Source: Kitasatospora sp. A2-31
GTDB taxonomy: Bacteria > Actinomycetota > Actinomycetes > Streptomycetales > Streptomycetaceae
Direction: 5' to 3'
Assembly: GCF_022288725.1 (NCBI RefSeq)
Contig: NZ_JAKNTA010000007.1
Span: 385,640-449,639 of the forward strand
DNA length: 64,000 nucleotides
This document shows positions 32,632 through 41,176 of the stretch, in pieces. The position numbers were made by a program, and so were the translations under genes. The stretch's first letter is position 1. Each line of letters starts with the position of its first letter. The notes below the pieces were generated by a model. That model saw nothing but the letters and a program-made list of their open reading frames with translations, did not search any database and had not been told where the DNA came from.

Positions 32632-33639
32632 TCAGCGCGAACGGCCCTGCTGCGGGGTCGTGTCCGACGAAGTCGCGGGTGCCGCTGGTGCCGGGCGGGG
32701 GGAGGTGGCGGGCACACTGCGAAGACGTGCGGCATCGGACCGGCTGCGGCGGCCCGGGCCGGCGGCTTCGGCCAGGGACACCAGGTGGGCGGACAGCGCC
32801 GCGAGCGGGCCCTCGGCCACCACCGTGGCGAGTGGCCACGCCAGCTCGTTGCGCAGTTCCTCGGCGATGAACCGGTCCGCCACGGCGTTGCCGTCCGTCC
32901 CGACGATGCAGGCCGTGACCTGCTGCCAGCCGGCCCTGACCATCTCCAGCTGGGCGAGGGTGCCCCTGATCACGTCGAGGAGCTGCAGATCCATTCCGAG
33001 GGGATGCGGCAGGTCGGACTCGCTCAGCGGGGCGGCCTTGATCTCAGTGATGAGGGTCTGCCCGTGCAGGATCACCGCCTCGATGTGCGGCCACGCGACC
33101 CGGTTGCGGGCCGTGTCGGCCTCCTCGTAGTACGGACCACCGTCGTCTTCCCACGACTCCTCCTCCTCGTCGTCGAGGCTGTCCTGGGAGGGGCCCCAGT
33201 CGACGGCTGCCTGTCGGATCGCGGCGAGGGCGCCTGCTACGGCACGGGCGCGTGCCTCCAGGACCTCCTGCCGGACGAGCGGCAGAAGGATGTCCTTGAC
33301 CTGCTCGGCCGCGGACGCCGGGGCGGTGTCGAGGGAGGTCGTCAGGCTGACCGGTGTGTCGAACGGGGCGCCCGCAAGCGCGCCGGTGGCATCGGGCCGT
33401 GCGGGGGCGATGAGGAGGTGCGGTTGCCCGGAGGGCTGTGCGACCACCAGGTGTTCGCCCGCGGGGCCGGTGAGCTCGAAGGCTTTGATCGGCGTCTGTG
33501 CCGGCGTGGAGCCGGTTTCCGCCGCAGACCACGGCCGTGGTCCGGGACCGGCGGCCACGTCCGTGGGGCGGGTGGACCATCCGGGCAGGTGCTCGGTCAG
33601 CGCGGCGACGAAGGTGGGAAAGGGCAGGCTGGCGGGCAT
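32632..33639 (-). CDS. Hypothetical protein, paralogue of the 2.1 kb gene
   Basis: 335 residues, ATG start. FPTFVAALTEHLPGWSTRP opens it as in the gene at 2087-3007. Then a beta-rich part (IKAFELTGPAGEHLVVAQPS), a strongly acidic loop (DSLDDEEEESWEDDGGPYYE), and long helices (LDVIRGTLAQLEMVRAGWQQ). The tail DAARLRSVPATSPRP is a clear shared C-terminal motif. No recognised family. Confidence 0.75.
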   Translation of the reverse strand: MPASLPFPTFVAALTEHLPGWSTRPTDVAAGPGPRPWSAAETGSTPAQTPIKAFELTGPAGEHLVVAQPSGQPHLLIAPARPDATGALAGAPFDTPVSLTTSLDTAPASAAEQVKDILLPLVRQEVLEARARAVAGALAAIRQAAVDWGPSQDSLDDEEEESWEDDGGPYYEEADTARNRVAWPHIEAVILHGQTLITEIKAAPLSESDLPHPLGMDLQLLDVIRGTLAQLEMVRAGWQQVTACIVGTDGNAVADRFIAEELRNELAWPLATVVAEGPLAALSAHLVSLAEAAGPGRRSRSDAARLRSVPATSPRPAPAAPATSSDTTPQQGRSR

Positions 33640-33660
33640 GGGGTCCTCGGCGGCGGGAGG

Positions 33661-34144
33661 TTAGTCGATGTCGGGGTGGAGGTCCGGGTCGTGGACGTAG
33701 CCGAAGACGATCCGTTCCAGCTGGCCGAGGAGCAGGCCGCCGTGCTGGCGGAAGGCATCGAGGCGCTCGGCGACGTAGTCCTGCCGGTCGGCCTCGGCGC
33801 GCGCGACGCGCGCGAGGTTGCGGGTCGAGAGCCGGCCCCATTCCAGGAGGTCGGTCGGCGTGGCCAGGTCCATCCACACCCAGACCCCCGAGCCCAGCTT
33901 CAACACGCCCTCGGGGTGGAACATCCCGGACTTCCGCCGGGGGTTGGGGCTGCGGCGCTCGCCCCACCCGCGGACCAGCCCGTGCACGAGCTTGTCGAGG
34001 GCAGCGGCCTGGACGTGAGCTTCGAGATCGCTGGCGGACCGCGGCTTCGAGTTCGCCCTTGCGGAAGCGACCGCTCTCGTCGGTGACCGCGCGGGCGGCA
34101 TCGTCAACGACCTCCCACAGCCGGAACTCGGCGTCGGTGCTCAT
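33661..34144 (-). pseudogene. Frameshifted hypothetical gene
   Basis: The ATG at 34144 overlaps the TGA of the ParB-like gene and begins MSTDAEFRLWEVVDDAARAV...GRFRKGELEAAVRQ. The continuation with good protein character lies in a different frame: ASDLEAHVQAAALDKLVHGL, GVWVWMDLATPTDLLEWGRL, ERIVFGYVHDPDLHPDID, ending at 33661. The switch falls near 34030-34045, where one base gained or lost would restore a single frame of about 160 residues. Either a decayed gene, a sequence error, or (least likely) programmed frameshifting. Function unknown. Confidence 0.65.
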
Positions 34145-34959
34145 GCGGCCTCACGCTCCCGCCACGCCTGGGCCATCTCGGAGAGCGCGGCCATCGCCTG
34201 CTCGATCACCTCGCCGGTGATCGCCCGGCCGGTCAGCATGAACTGCGGGTCGTACAGCGCCACGGTGTCGGTGCCACGGGCCTGGGCGAGCGGCGGAACC
34301 ACCTCGCACAGGAACTGGGTGGCGACCTGACGTCGCCGAACCTCTTCGTCGGCCCGCTCCTTGCGCTCGACCCAGGCAGCCGCCAGGCCAATCTCGCCCT
34401 CGACGACCTTGTCCGCCAGCTCCGGGTCCTCCGCGCGAAGCCGAGCCAGCTGGTTCTCCGCGGAGTCCGCCTGAGCCTTGGCTTCCCGCGCGGTCTTGTA
34501 GGCCTCGTCCAGGCCGACGGCCCCGCTGATTACCTGGTCCATCAGGTCGGGGGCATGGCGCGCCACGGTCATGGCTTGGCCGATGCGTCCGAGGGAGACG
34601 CCGATCTGTTCAGCAATGGAACGAGCGGACAGTTCAAATTCGATACGGCCACTTGGTTCCGAAACGGAACAGGCCTTCGCCGCGACCATGGCGCTCTGCC
34701 CCTTGGTCAGGTTCCGTCGCCGAATGTTGATCCGGAGGGCGTAGGCGCCCGGGTTGGGACCGTTGTAGGTGGCGAACTCGGGCTCGACGCCAGCAACCTT
34801 GCACGCCGCGAGGCGGTTGCGGCCGTCCAGAAGCCTGCCGTTGGGGTCGAGCATGATCGGGATGTACTGGCCGTTCGCCTTGATGTCCTCAGCGAGGGCA
34901 AGCAGCTCCTCGTCGTCAAGCATCGGGAAGGCGCTGGCAGAGGGGTGGAACTCGATGAT
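34141..34959 (-). CDS. ParB-like nuclease domain protein, ATC start
   Basis: 272 residues from ATC 34959 (I-I-E-F-H-P-S-A-S-A-F-P-M-L...), four bases after AGGA; ATG 34923 would cut the HPxAxxFP strand that ParB-type domains normally have. The ParB/Srx core is EELLALAEDIKANGQ, LLDGRNRLAACKVAG, then RRNLTKGQSAMVAAKAC. A helix-turn-helix follows (SARSIAEQIGVSLGRIGQAM), then a charged helix. Relatives bind or nick DNA in plasmid partition, replication control or gene regulation. No ParA-type ATPase is adjacent, so a regulatory role is as likely as partition. Confidence 0.75.
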   Translation of the reverse strand: MIEFHPSASAFPMLDDEELLALAEDIKANGQYIPIMLDPNGRLLDGRNRLAACKVAGVEPEFATYNGPNPGAYALRINIRRRNLTKGQSAMVAAKACSVSEPSGRIEFELSARSIAEQIGVSLGRIGQAMTVARHAPDLMDQVISGAVGLDEAYKTAREAKAQADSAENQLARLRAEDPELADKVVEGEIGLAAAWVERKERADEEVRRRQVATQFLCEVVPPLAQARGTDTVALYDPQFMLTGRAITGEVIEQAMAALSEMAQAWREREAA

Positions 34960-35016
34960 GGTGTCCTAGAGTTGATGGGTAATCCGGCTGCCGGCCTCTG
35001 CGTCGAAGCCACGCAG

Positions 35017-36543
35017 TCACGCACGGGTGTCGACCGGTTCGCGTGGGCCGGCCTGCATCCTGGCGTCGGTGTCGAACAGTTCACGCTCGGCCGGGTGCAA
35101 CAGATGTTGAACCACGAAGGACCTGCCGGCGATCTTGTAGAGGCCTCGGCCGCGGGTGAGGGCGGCGATGGCCTGTGTCTCGACGCCGGTCAGGCCGAGC
35201 AGGCCGGCGGTGGACGCGAGCTGGTCGGGTTCCTGGCGGTAGATGATGCGGGTGGCGCAGTCGCTGAGGAGGCCCTCCGCGAGGGCGCGGCCCCGGGAAC
35301 CGGCGTCGCCGGCGGACAGCAGGTCCGACAGGCGGTGGATGATCAGGAGGTTGGCGATGCCGAGGCCTCGGCTGAGCTTCCACTGCTGCTCCATGCGCTC
35401 CAGCAGCGGCAGGTGGCGCATCAGGCGCCACGCCTCGTCGTAGACGACCCAGCGGCGTCCACCTGCGGGGTCGGAGAGGGCGGCTTCCATCCACGCGGAC
35501 GCGCAGGTCATGGCGAGGATCAGGCCGGTGTCGTCGCCGGCGGTGCCGAGGCTGGAGAGGTCGATGCTGAGCATCGGCGCCGTCGGATCGAACTCGACGG
35601 TCGACGGGGCGTCGAAGATCCCGGCCAAGTCCCCCTGGACGAGACGGCGCAGGGCGTGCGCGAGGTCTTCGGCAGCGGCGCCGAGGCGTCGGGCCGGGTC
35701 TCCTAGGGCGTCGTCGAGGCGTCGGGAGTTGCCGAGCATGGCGGCGACGTCGCCGAGAAGCGGCACCCGGTCGGTGCGTCGGGCCTCTGCGACGACCTCG
35801 TCCAGCGCGACGTCGAGAGCGGTGTGCTCCATCGGCACCAGGTCGCGGTGCAGTACGGTGCGGGCCAGCGAGGCGAGGAGTAGGAGGCGGCGCTTGCGGA
35901 CCTCGGCCGCCCACTCGGCCGGGTCGGCACCACCTGGAGGCGCAGGGGCGTCGAGCGGGTTGAGCCGGCCGCTCATGCCCGGGCCGAGCGCGATGGTCCG
36001 CCCGCCGAGAGCCTCGGCCACCGGGCTCCACTCGCCCTTGGGATCACAGGGGATGTAGATCTTGTAACCATGGGCGATGCTGCGCAGCGCAAGGGACTTG
36101 GCGAGTGCGCTCTTGCCCATGCCGATGACGCCGGCCAACAGCAGGTTCGGATTCGTGAACCCTTCGATGCGGCCGTACAACTCGAAGGGGTCGAACGAGA
36201 AGCCCGCTTCGGCGTGGACGTCGCGGCCGATGTACATCCCGCCGGCGCCGAGACCGCCCTCGGCGAGGAAGGGGAACGCTCCGCTCGCGGTCGCGGTGGT
36301 CATGCGGTGGGCGGGGAGCTTGAGTTTGCCGCCGCGGGCGGAGGCGGGGCCGGGGCGGCCGGAGGCAGGGTAGACGGGGCGGGCGTCGAGCTCGTCGACC
36401 TGGGTCGCGGTGCGGCGGCGGGGCTGGTTGGCGAGGCGGGCCTCGCGGTGGGCGGCGGCGAGGTCGCGGCGGGCCTGGCGGCGGCGGGCCTGGTCGCTGC
36501 GGCTGGGCGTGAACAGGGCGCTGGCGCTGGTGCGTCTGGTCAA
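35017..36543 (-). CDS. VirB4-like conjugation ATPase
   Basis: 508 residues, TTG start. Type IV secretion ATPase. Basic N-terminus, then LPAHRMTTATASGAFPFLAE, Walker A LAGVIGMGKSALAKS (about 136-150), CDPKGEWSPVAEALGG, a helical insert, and Walker B RRWVVYDEAWRLM (about 363-375) followed by QQWKLSRGLGIANLLIIHRL, typical of VirB4/TraE/TrbE ATPases of actinobacteria. It powers pilus or channel assembly at the inner side of the membrane. It is shorter than full VirB4 proteins and lacks an N-terminal VirB3-like part. Next to SCO6880- and SCO6881-like genes. Confidence 0.85.
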   Translation of the reverse strand: MTRRTSASALFTPSRSDQARRRQARRDLAAAHREARLANQPRRRTATQVDELDARPVYPASGRPGPASARGGKLKLPAHRMTTATASGAFPFLAEGGLGAGGMYIGRDVHAEAGFSFDPFELYGRIEGFTNPNLLLAGVIGMGKSALAKSLALRSIAHGYKIYIPCDPKGEWSPVAEALGGRTIALGPGMSGRLNPLDAPAPPGGADPAEWAAEVRKRRLLLLASLARTVLHRDLVPMEHTALDVALDEVVAEARRTDRVPLLGDVAAMLGNSRRLDDALGDPARRLGAAAEDLAHALRRLVQGDLAGIFDAPSTVEFDPTAPMLSIDLSSLGTAGDDTGLILAMTCASAWMEAALSDPAGGRRWVVYDEAWRLMRHLPLLERMEQQWKLSRGLGIANLLIIHRLSDLLSAGDAGSRGRALAEGLLSDCATRIIYRQEPDQLASTAGLLGLTGVETQAIAALTRGRGLYKIAGRSFVVQHLLHPAERELFDTDARMQAGPREPVDTRA

Positions 36544-36564
36544 GTGCGGGAGGTCTCTCCGGGT

Positions 36565-36975
36565 TCAGCGGCGGATCAGGTCGGTGGGGGTGCTGATCTG
36601 CCGCACGCGGGCGGAGGCCTTGAGGTGGCGCTGGCAGATGGTGAGGTCGGGCGCGCCTTCGGGCAGGCGGAGCGCGCAGGCCTCGCGGGTGGGTGCGCGG
36701 CCGTCGGCGCGGGGGGCGACATGGTAGGCGTCGTGCAGGTGCTCGCTGACCTGCCACATCCGGATCCTGGCGTGGTGGAGCTGGTCGCCCTCGGTGGCTG
36801 CGTGTGCGCGGGTGCGGACCGTAGCCTGGTCGAGGAGGACGTGCAGCGTGACGGCGTGCTCGTGCAGGGCGTCGAGTTCGACGCGCGTCAGTGGCTGGTC
36901 GCCGGTCAGCTCGGTGTCGCGGTGACAGGCGAGGGCGGTGGTGGCGAACCCGATCAGGTTCGGCTCGTCGTGCAT
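36565..36975 (-). CDS. DUF6238-like protein
   Basis: 136 residues, ATG start. PLTRVELDALHEHAVTLHVL, EGDQLHHARIRMWQVSEHLH and CALRLPEGAPDLTICQRHL, TPTDL near the end are the pattern I know as DUF6238, a small family encoded inside actinobacterial conjugation clusters between the SCO6880-like and VirB4-like genes. Function unknown. The family name is from memory. Confidence 0.7.
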   Translation of the reverse strand: MHDEPNLIGFATTALACHRDTELTGDQPLTRVELDALHEHAVTLHVLLDQATVRTRAHAATEGDQLHHARIRMWQVSEHLHDAYHVAPRADGRAPTREACALRLPEGAPDLTICQRHLKASARVRQISTPTDLIRR

Positions 36976-36992
36976 GGGGTGCCCTTCGGCGG

Positions 36993-38450
36993 TCAGAGGC
37001 GGGCCAGCGGGAGGGCGGCGGCGGTGAAGGCCTCGGCCTGCTGGAGGGTGAGGCGGCGCAGGTCGATCAGGGCGGCGACGGCGGCGGTCTCGACCTGGGC
37101 GCAGGCGGCGCTGAGCTGCTCGGCGTCGTCGGCGGACACCACGAGCAGGCCGGTCATGGCGACGTCGGCGTGCCCGGCGATCAACTGGAGCTCGCGGGCC
37201 TTGACGTCGGCGTACTCGACGGTGTCGGCCTCGGAGTCGACCTGGCCGCGGCGCACACGCTCGGCGGCGTCGGCCACGATGGTGGCCTTCTTGCGCTGGA
37301 CGTCCCGGAGCGCGGCGTCGATCTGCTGCGGCGCGTAGTGCAGGGACAGGGTGCGCCGCACGCCCGAGGAGTAGAGGAGCTGGTGGAGGAACCCGGCCGA
37401 GGTTTCGGTGCGGGGCCACTGCTCGATCCAGAACACGGCGTGGTGCGCGCTGTCGGTGCGGACCTTCTCCGGTTCCTCGACGAGGACGACGGGACCGGCG
37501 GCGGCGACGTCGGCCTCCGGGCGGCCGGAGTCGGACCAGCGTTCCAGGGCGCCGAGGACGGCGGGGTCGTAGGCGGTGCGCACGACCGCGGCGATCTCTC
37601 CGGCGGTGAGCCAGCCTCCGGGCACCAGGCCCGCGCCGCGCACGGACTGGTCGAGGGAGGCGGTGAGCTGGGCGAGGACCGCGAACGCGCCGGCCAGTCC
37701 GCCGCCGGCCTGGTTGATCAGGCGACGGGCCTCGCGCAGGTCGAGGGCGATGGCGATGTAGGCCTCGTGGGGGGCCGCGGCGGGTCCGGCGGCTGCGAGC
37801 AGGTCGGCGTAGATCGGTCCGGCGACCGGGGTGTTGGGCAGGCCGTGCTCCAGCCAGTACCGCTGCAGGGCGTCGCCGCTGTCGGGGACGGTGCGTTCCA
37901 GGACCTGGATGCGGGCGATCTGCCCGGAGCGGGACAGGGCGGCGAGCGCCCGGCCCCAGCCGCGGACGTTGTCGGACTGCGTGGCCGGGTCGAGCAGGGC
38001 GAACGCCCGGGAGGAGACGCGGGTGACCGCGGTGAGTGTTCCCTGCTGCTGGTCGTGGACGGCGCCCAGCCGCCCGTCGGGTGAGGTGACCGCGCGCAGC
38101 GAGGCGGCGGTGCCGGGCAGGTGCAGCAGGCCCTCGACGGTCGGCCGGGTGGAGGGCCGGGCCAGCCAGACGAGCTGCCCGCGGGTGCGGCGCAGCCAGT
38201 AGCGCAGGCCGATCGGCGCCCACTCGGCGAGGGAGCGGCCGCGTATTCGGAAGACGACGGCGACGGCGAGCAGCACCCACAGCGGGGTCAGGGCGAGGGC
38301 GCCGAGGATACCGACGGTCATCAGGGCGGCGAGCAGGAGGGCACCGCCGAAGGCGGTGGCGACGAGCTGGGAGGGGGTGAGGCCGAGGAGGATGCCCCGG
38401 CGGGAGCGGGAGGGGAACTTGATCGTGGCGGGTGTCTCGCTGGGGGTCAG
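36993..38450 (-). CDS. SCO6880-family conjugation protein
   Basis: 485 residues from CTG 38450. ATG 38321 is the first ordinary start but leaves out the family N-terminus (IKFPSRSRRGILLGL, PSQLVATAFGGALLLAALM). Two or three N-terminal membrane segments are followed by a long cytoplasmic part (VRGWGRALAALSRSGQIAR, LLHLPG..., ETSAGFLHQLLYSSGVRRTL, TVEYADVKARELQLIAGHAD). In actinobacterial type IV systems this protein lies beside VirB4 and is thought to be its membrane partner (a PrgI/VirB3-type role). The CTG is preceded by a GAGAG stretch and by two hairpins in the upstream spacer. Confidence 0.8.
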   Translation of the reverse strand: MTPSETPATIKFPSRSRRGILLGLTPSQLVATAFGGALLLAALMTVGILGALALTPLWVLLAVAVVFRIRGRSLAEWAPIGLRYWLRRTRGQLVWLARPSTRPTVEGLLHLPGTAASLRAVTSPDGRLGAVHDQQQGTLTAVTRVSSRAFALLDPATQSDNVRGWGRALAALSRSGQIARIQVLERTVPDSGDALQRYWLEHGLPNTPVAGPIYADLLAAAGPAAAPHEAYIAIALDLREARRLINQAGGGLAGAFAVLAQLTASLDQSVRGAGLVPGGWLTAGEIAAVVRTAYDPAVLGALERWSDSGRPEADVAAAGPVVLVEEPEKVRTDSAHHAVFWIEQWPRTETSAGFLHQLLYSSGVRRTLSLHYAPQQIDAALRDVQRKKATIVADAAERVRRGQVDSEADTVEYADVKARELQLIAGHADVAMTGLLVVSADDAEQLSAACAQVETAAVAALIDLRRLTLQQAEAFTAAALPLARL

Positions 38451-38487
38451 GGGATGCTCTCGGGGTGCGGGGGCGGGAGCCGGCCCC

Positions 38488-38535
38488 TGCTCCTCCCGGT
38501 GGGGCTGACCGGGAGGAGCAAGCAGAAGCGTTTCT
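38488..38535 (-). promoter_or_regulatory. Two hairpins between VirB6-like and SCO6880-like genes
   Basis: A perfect 13-bp stem (TGCTCCTCCCGGT at 38488-38500 and its complement at 38508-38520, 7-base loop) is followed by a smaller GCAGAA/TTCTGC stem. They lie in the 136-base spacer of the conjugation operon, upstream of the CTG-started gene. No run of T follows, so a processing site, attenuator or RNA stability element is more likely than a simple terminator. Confidence 0.5.
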
Positions 38536-38586
38536 GCACGTGGGGCGGGAAGGGGGAAGCGCGGGGCGGGCTGAGCCGCCGGTCCG

Positions 38587-40050
38587 TCAGGGGGACGGCG
38601 GGCGCTGGGGGAACGTGAAGCGCTGACCGGCGCCGGAGGCCGCGCCTGCGGCGGAAGGCCCGGAGGGCTGCGCGATCACGGGATCGAAGGCCGGCCCGGC
38701 GGAGGTGGGAGCGGCGGGTGCCGCGGCGGAGGAAGCCGGGGCTGCCGTGCCCGAGGTCTTCAGGGCGGGGGAGCCGGCCGCCGCGTGGGCTGCCGAGGCG
38801 GAGGGGCCACCCGAAGGCGCGGAGGCGTCGGGGGATCCGGCACGGGTGACGAGCGGTCGGCCCTTGTCACCGTCGGCGCGGTCGGAGCGGCTGGTCAGCG
38901 GAACGCCGCCATCACCGTCGCCGCTGCGCTGCTGCCCGTACTTGAACGAGGTGGGCGCGGCCTTGACGAGTCCGACCGCTCCGGGACCCTGCGGTGCGGC
39001 GCCGCTGCCCGAGCCGGCAGCGCCGGACTGCATGCCCGGGACCTGGGACGGGCCCTGCGGGGTCGATCCGGCGGCACCGGCCCCGGCCCCTGCGGCGGCT
39101 CCGCCACCGGCGCCCATGGCCATCTGTCCGCCCTTCTTGGCGGCGGCGCTCGCGACCTGCAGGCCGGCGGCGGTCGAGCGGTGCAGGTCGTGCGACTGCC
39201 CGTCGCCGGCCCAGTGGACGAACTTGTAGATCATGAAGGGAGACAGGAGGACCAGGGCCATGACGACCAGGCCGGCGATGATGTCGCTGAGCGCCTGTAT
39301 GCCGTCCTTGGTGTCGGACTTCCCGAGGGCGGACACGCCGACCAGCATGATGATCGTCATCACGAGCTTGGAGAACACGACCGTGGCGGTCGCCTCCACC
39401 CAGCGGCGCTTCCAGTCGCGGGTCGGCTCCCACGGGCCGCCCGCGGCAGCGAACGGCGCGAGGATCACCAGCACGAGGATCGACACCTTGCGGAAGATCA
39501 TCATTCCCCAGTAGAGGATCGCGCCGACGGCGCAGCCGAGCGCTACCAGGGAGGGGACGGCCCAGCCCAGCGGGGTCGTGATGGTGATCATACTGACCTT
39601 GACGAGGCGCCGCACCGCGTCGTCCATCGAGCTATTGGCGATGGTGAACAGCCCGCGCGACAGTGCGTCGACGACCACTAGGGCGACGCTGGTGAAGGAG
39701 ATCGCGCACATCGCGAAGAACACCGAGCTGATGGTGGCGGTGACGGCCTGCCCGAGAGCCTGGCCGTCCCGTCTCCAGGCGGCCCTCACCAACTGGAGCG
39801 TGAAGGTCATCACGATCATGGTCAAGGCGATGGGCAGGATGAGGGCGTAGTTGGTGCGGAACCAGTCGGCGCCGAGGTCGACGTTGGTGGTCTGGTCGAC
39901 GGCTCGGCTGGCGAGGTCGACGGCCGACTTCGCGAGGTCGCCGGCGCTCTTGGCGATCCAGTTGCCGATGCTGGAGGTGATGGAGTCGGACACGCCGCCG
40001 ACGACGGTGTCGCACAACAACCCCGCACCCGGAAGATCACAAAATCCGAT
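38587..40050 (-). CDS. SCO6881-like VirB6-type membrane protein, ATC start
   Basis: 487 residues from ATC 40050, which follows AGGAGGAGACC. The resulting N-terminus (M)-G-F-C-D-L-P-G-A-G-L-L-C-D-T-V matches the M-G-x-C-D-L-P-x...C-D-x-V start I know for this family, so ATC is very likely the true initiator; the ordinary alternative, TTG 40020, loses it. At least six membrane helices (YALILPIALTMIVMTFTLQL, ISFTSVALVVVDALS, LVALGCAVGAILYWGMMIF, VSILVLVILAPFAAAGG, LVMTIIMLVGVSALG, IIAGLVVMALVLLSPFMIY). VirB6/TrbL-type proteins form the inner-membrane channel for conjugation. The last 200 residues are a Gly/Ala/Pro/Ser-rich disordered tail. Confidence 0.85.
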   Translation of the reverse strand: MGFCDLPGAGLLCDTVVGGVSDSITSSIGNWIAKSAGDLAKSAVDLASRAVDQTTNVDLGADWFRTNYALILPIALTMIVMTFTLQLVRAAWRRDGQALGQAVTATISSVFFAMCAISFTSVALVVVDALSRGLFTIANSSMDDAVRRLVKVSMITITTPLGWAVPSLVALGCAVGAILYWGMMIFRKVSILVLVILAPFAAAGGPWEPTRDWKRRWVEATATVVFSKLVMTIIMLVGVSALGKSDTKDGIQALSDIIAGLVVMALVLLSPFMIYKFVHWAGDGQSHDLHRSTAAGLQVASAAAKKGGQMAMGAGGGAAAGAGAGAAGSTPQGPSQVPGMQSGAAGSGSGAAPQGPGAVGLVKAAPTSFKYGQQRSGDGDGGVPLTSRSDRADGDKGRPLVTRAGSPDASAPSGGPSASAAHAAAGSPALKTSGTAAPASSAAAPAAPTSAGPAFDPVIAQPSGPSAAGAASGAGQRFTFPQRPPSP

Positions 40051-40081
40051 GGTCTCCTCCTATGTGAGACGGGACGGGGGG

Positions 40082-40768
40082 TCAGGGATAGACGGTGGGG
40101 GCGATGGCGGCGAGCGCGCACTCCGTGCCCGGGCGGCACTGGACGGCGAGGGTCAGCGCCCGGGCCTCGGCGCCCCGGCCGCCGTCGCTCCAGGCGATGT
40201 CGACCTTGCCGGTGACGGTGACGGCGTAGATGTACGCCCTGGTGAGGGCGGTCGGGTCCTTCGCGATGGCCTGGGCGTAGGTCGCCGGGACGTGGGCCTC
40301 GATGTCGCGGGCCGTGGAGGTCTGGGCGTTGTCGCGCAGCCGGGACCACAGCACCGGGTCCGGCACCTGGCCCTCGACGGAGGCGCCGTCTGCGTACTCG
40401 ATCTCCGGGGTGAGCCACAGCCGCAGGCCGGAGACGAAGCCCTCCTGGGTGACCGTGCGGGCGTCGTAGGTCCACAGCGTCTGGGCGAACGCCGCGGCGA
40501 AGTCGGTCGGGCTGGTGGTGTGCGGGGGCCGGGCGACGGTGGGGCCCGCTTCCGCGGGCAGGATGTCCGGCGGCACGACCGGTGGGGCGGGTGCGGGATC
40601 CGGGCGGGCGGCGGGCGAGGGGCCGGCTGGGGGAGGGGCGGTGTGGCCGCCGCCTGCCAGCCGGGCGAGGAGCCCGGCCAGCAGGCCGACGACCAGCAGC
40701 ACGCCCAGTCCGATCAGCAGTCGGTTCCGCAAGGGCGAACCGCCGCTGGTGGAAAGGGGCTTGGGCAC
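40082..40768 (-). CDS. VirB8-like conjugation protein
   Basis: 228 residues, GTG start just after the upstream TAA. One membrane helix near the N-terminus (LLIGLGVLLVVGLLAGLLAR), a Pro/Ala-rich linker, then a globular part (DFAAAFAQTLWTYDARTV, FVSGLRLWLTPEIEY, YIYAVTVTGKVDIAW, ECALAAIAPTVYP) as in NTF2-like VirB8/TcpC proteins of Gram-positive conjugation systems. These are bitopic scaffold proteins on the outer face of the membrane. Assigned from topology and position between pilin-like and VirB6-like genes. Confidence 0.7.
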   Translation of the reverse strand: MPKPLSTSGGSPLRNRLLIGLGVLLVVGLLAGLLARLAGGGHTAPPPAGPSPAARPDPAPAPPVVPPDILPAEAGPTVARPPHTTSPTDFAAAFAQTLWTYDARTVTQEGFVSGLRLWLTPEIEYADGASVEGQVPDPVLWSRLRDNAQTSTARDIEAHVPATYAQAIAKDPTALTRAYIYAVTVTGKVDIAWSDGGRGAEARALTLAVQCRPGTECALAAIAPTVYP

Positions 40769-41089
40769 TTACTTGACCTGCGTCCCGAGAGCCGAGAAGA
40801 ACGCGACCAGGCCGTTGGCGGCGCCGAGGAGCAGGGCGACGCCGCCGGCCACCATGGCGCCCTGCTTGCCCTTCTGCTCGGCACCGTGCGATCCCGAGTG
40901 GTGGCCCCAGGCCCAGACGACACCGGCGACGCACATCGCGCCGACGGTCGCGATCACAGCGAACAGATTGATCGAGGACACGACCTGCTTGAGGACCGTG
41001 AGGCCCGGCAGACCGCCCTCGGCCGGGGCGACACCCGGATCGTATGCGAGGTGGGAGACCGCCTCGGCGGCAAGGATGAGCGACGACAA
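40769..41089 (-). CDS. DUF6112-like two-helix membrane protein
   Basis: 106 residues, TTG start seven bases after GGAGAA. Two hydrophobic segments (NLFAVIATVGAMCVAGVVWA, GAMVAGGVALLLGAANGLVA) joined by WGHHSGSHGAEQKGKQ. The order GLPGLTVLKQVVSSI, then the two helices and the AANxLVAFF end, fits the family I know as DUF6112 of actinobacterial conjugation clusters. Size and topology resemble VirB2-type pilins, but no cleavage site is evident. Confidence 0.75.
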   Translation of the reverse strand: MSSLILAAEAVSHLAYDPGVAPAEGGLPGLTVLKQVVSSINLFAVIATVGAMCVAGVVWAWGHHSGSHGAEQKGKQGAMVAGGVALLLGAANGLVAFFSALGTQVK

Positions 41090-41176
41090 ACGGGTTCTCC
41101 GGAAGGGGTTTTGGGCGCGCGAGAGCGCGGAGCGGCGCCGTCGCGGCGCGAGAGAAAAGGGGGAAGAGGCGAAAGC

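Noticed and set aside
34141..34959. Plasmid partition system
   Set aside because: A ParB-like gene is present, but no ParA-type ATPase gene lies beside it and no centromere-like repeats were seen.
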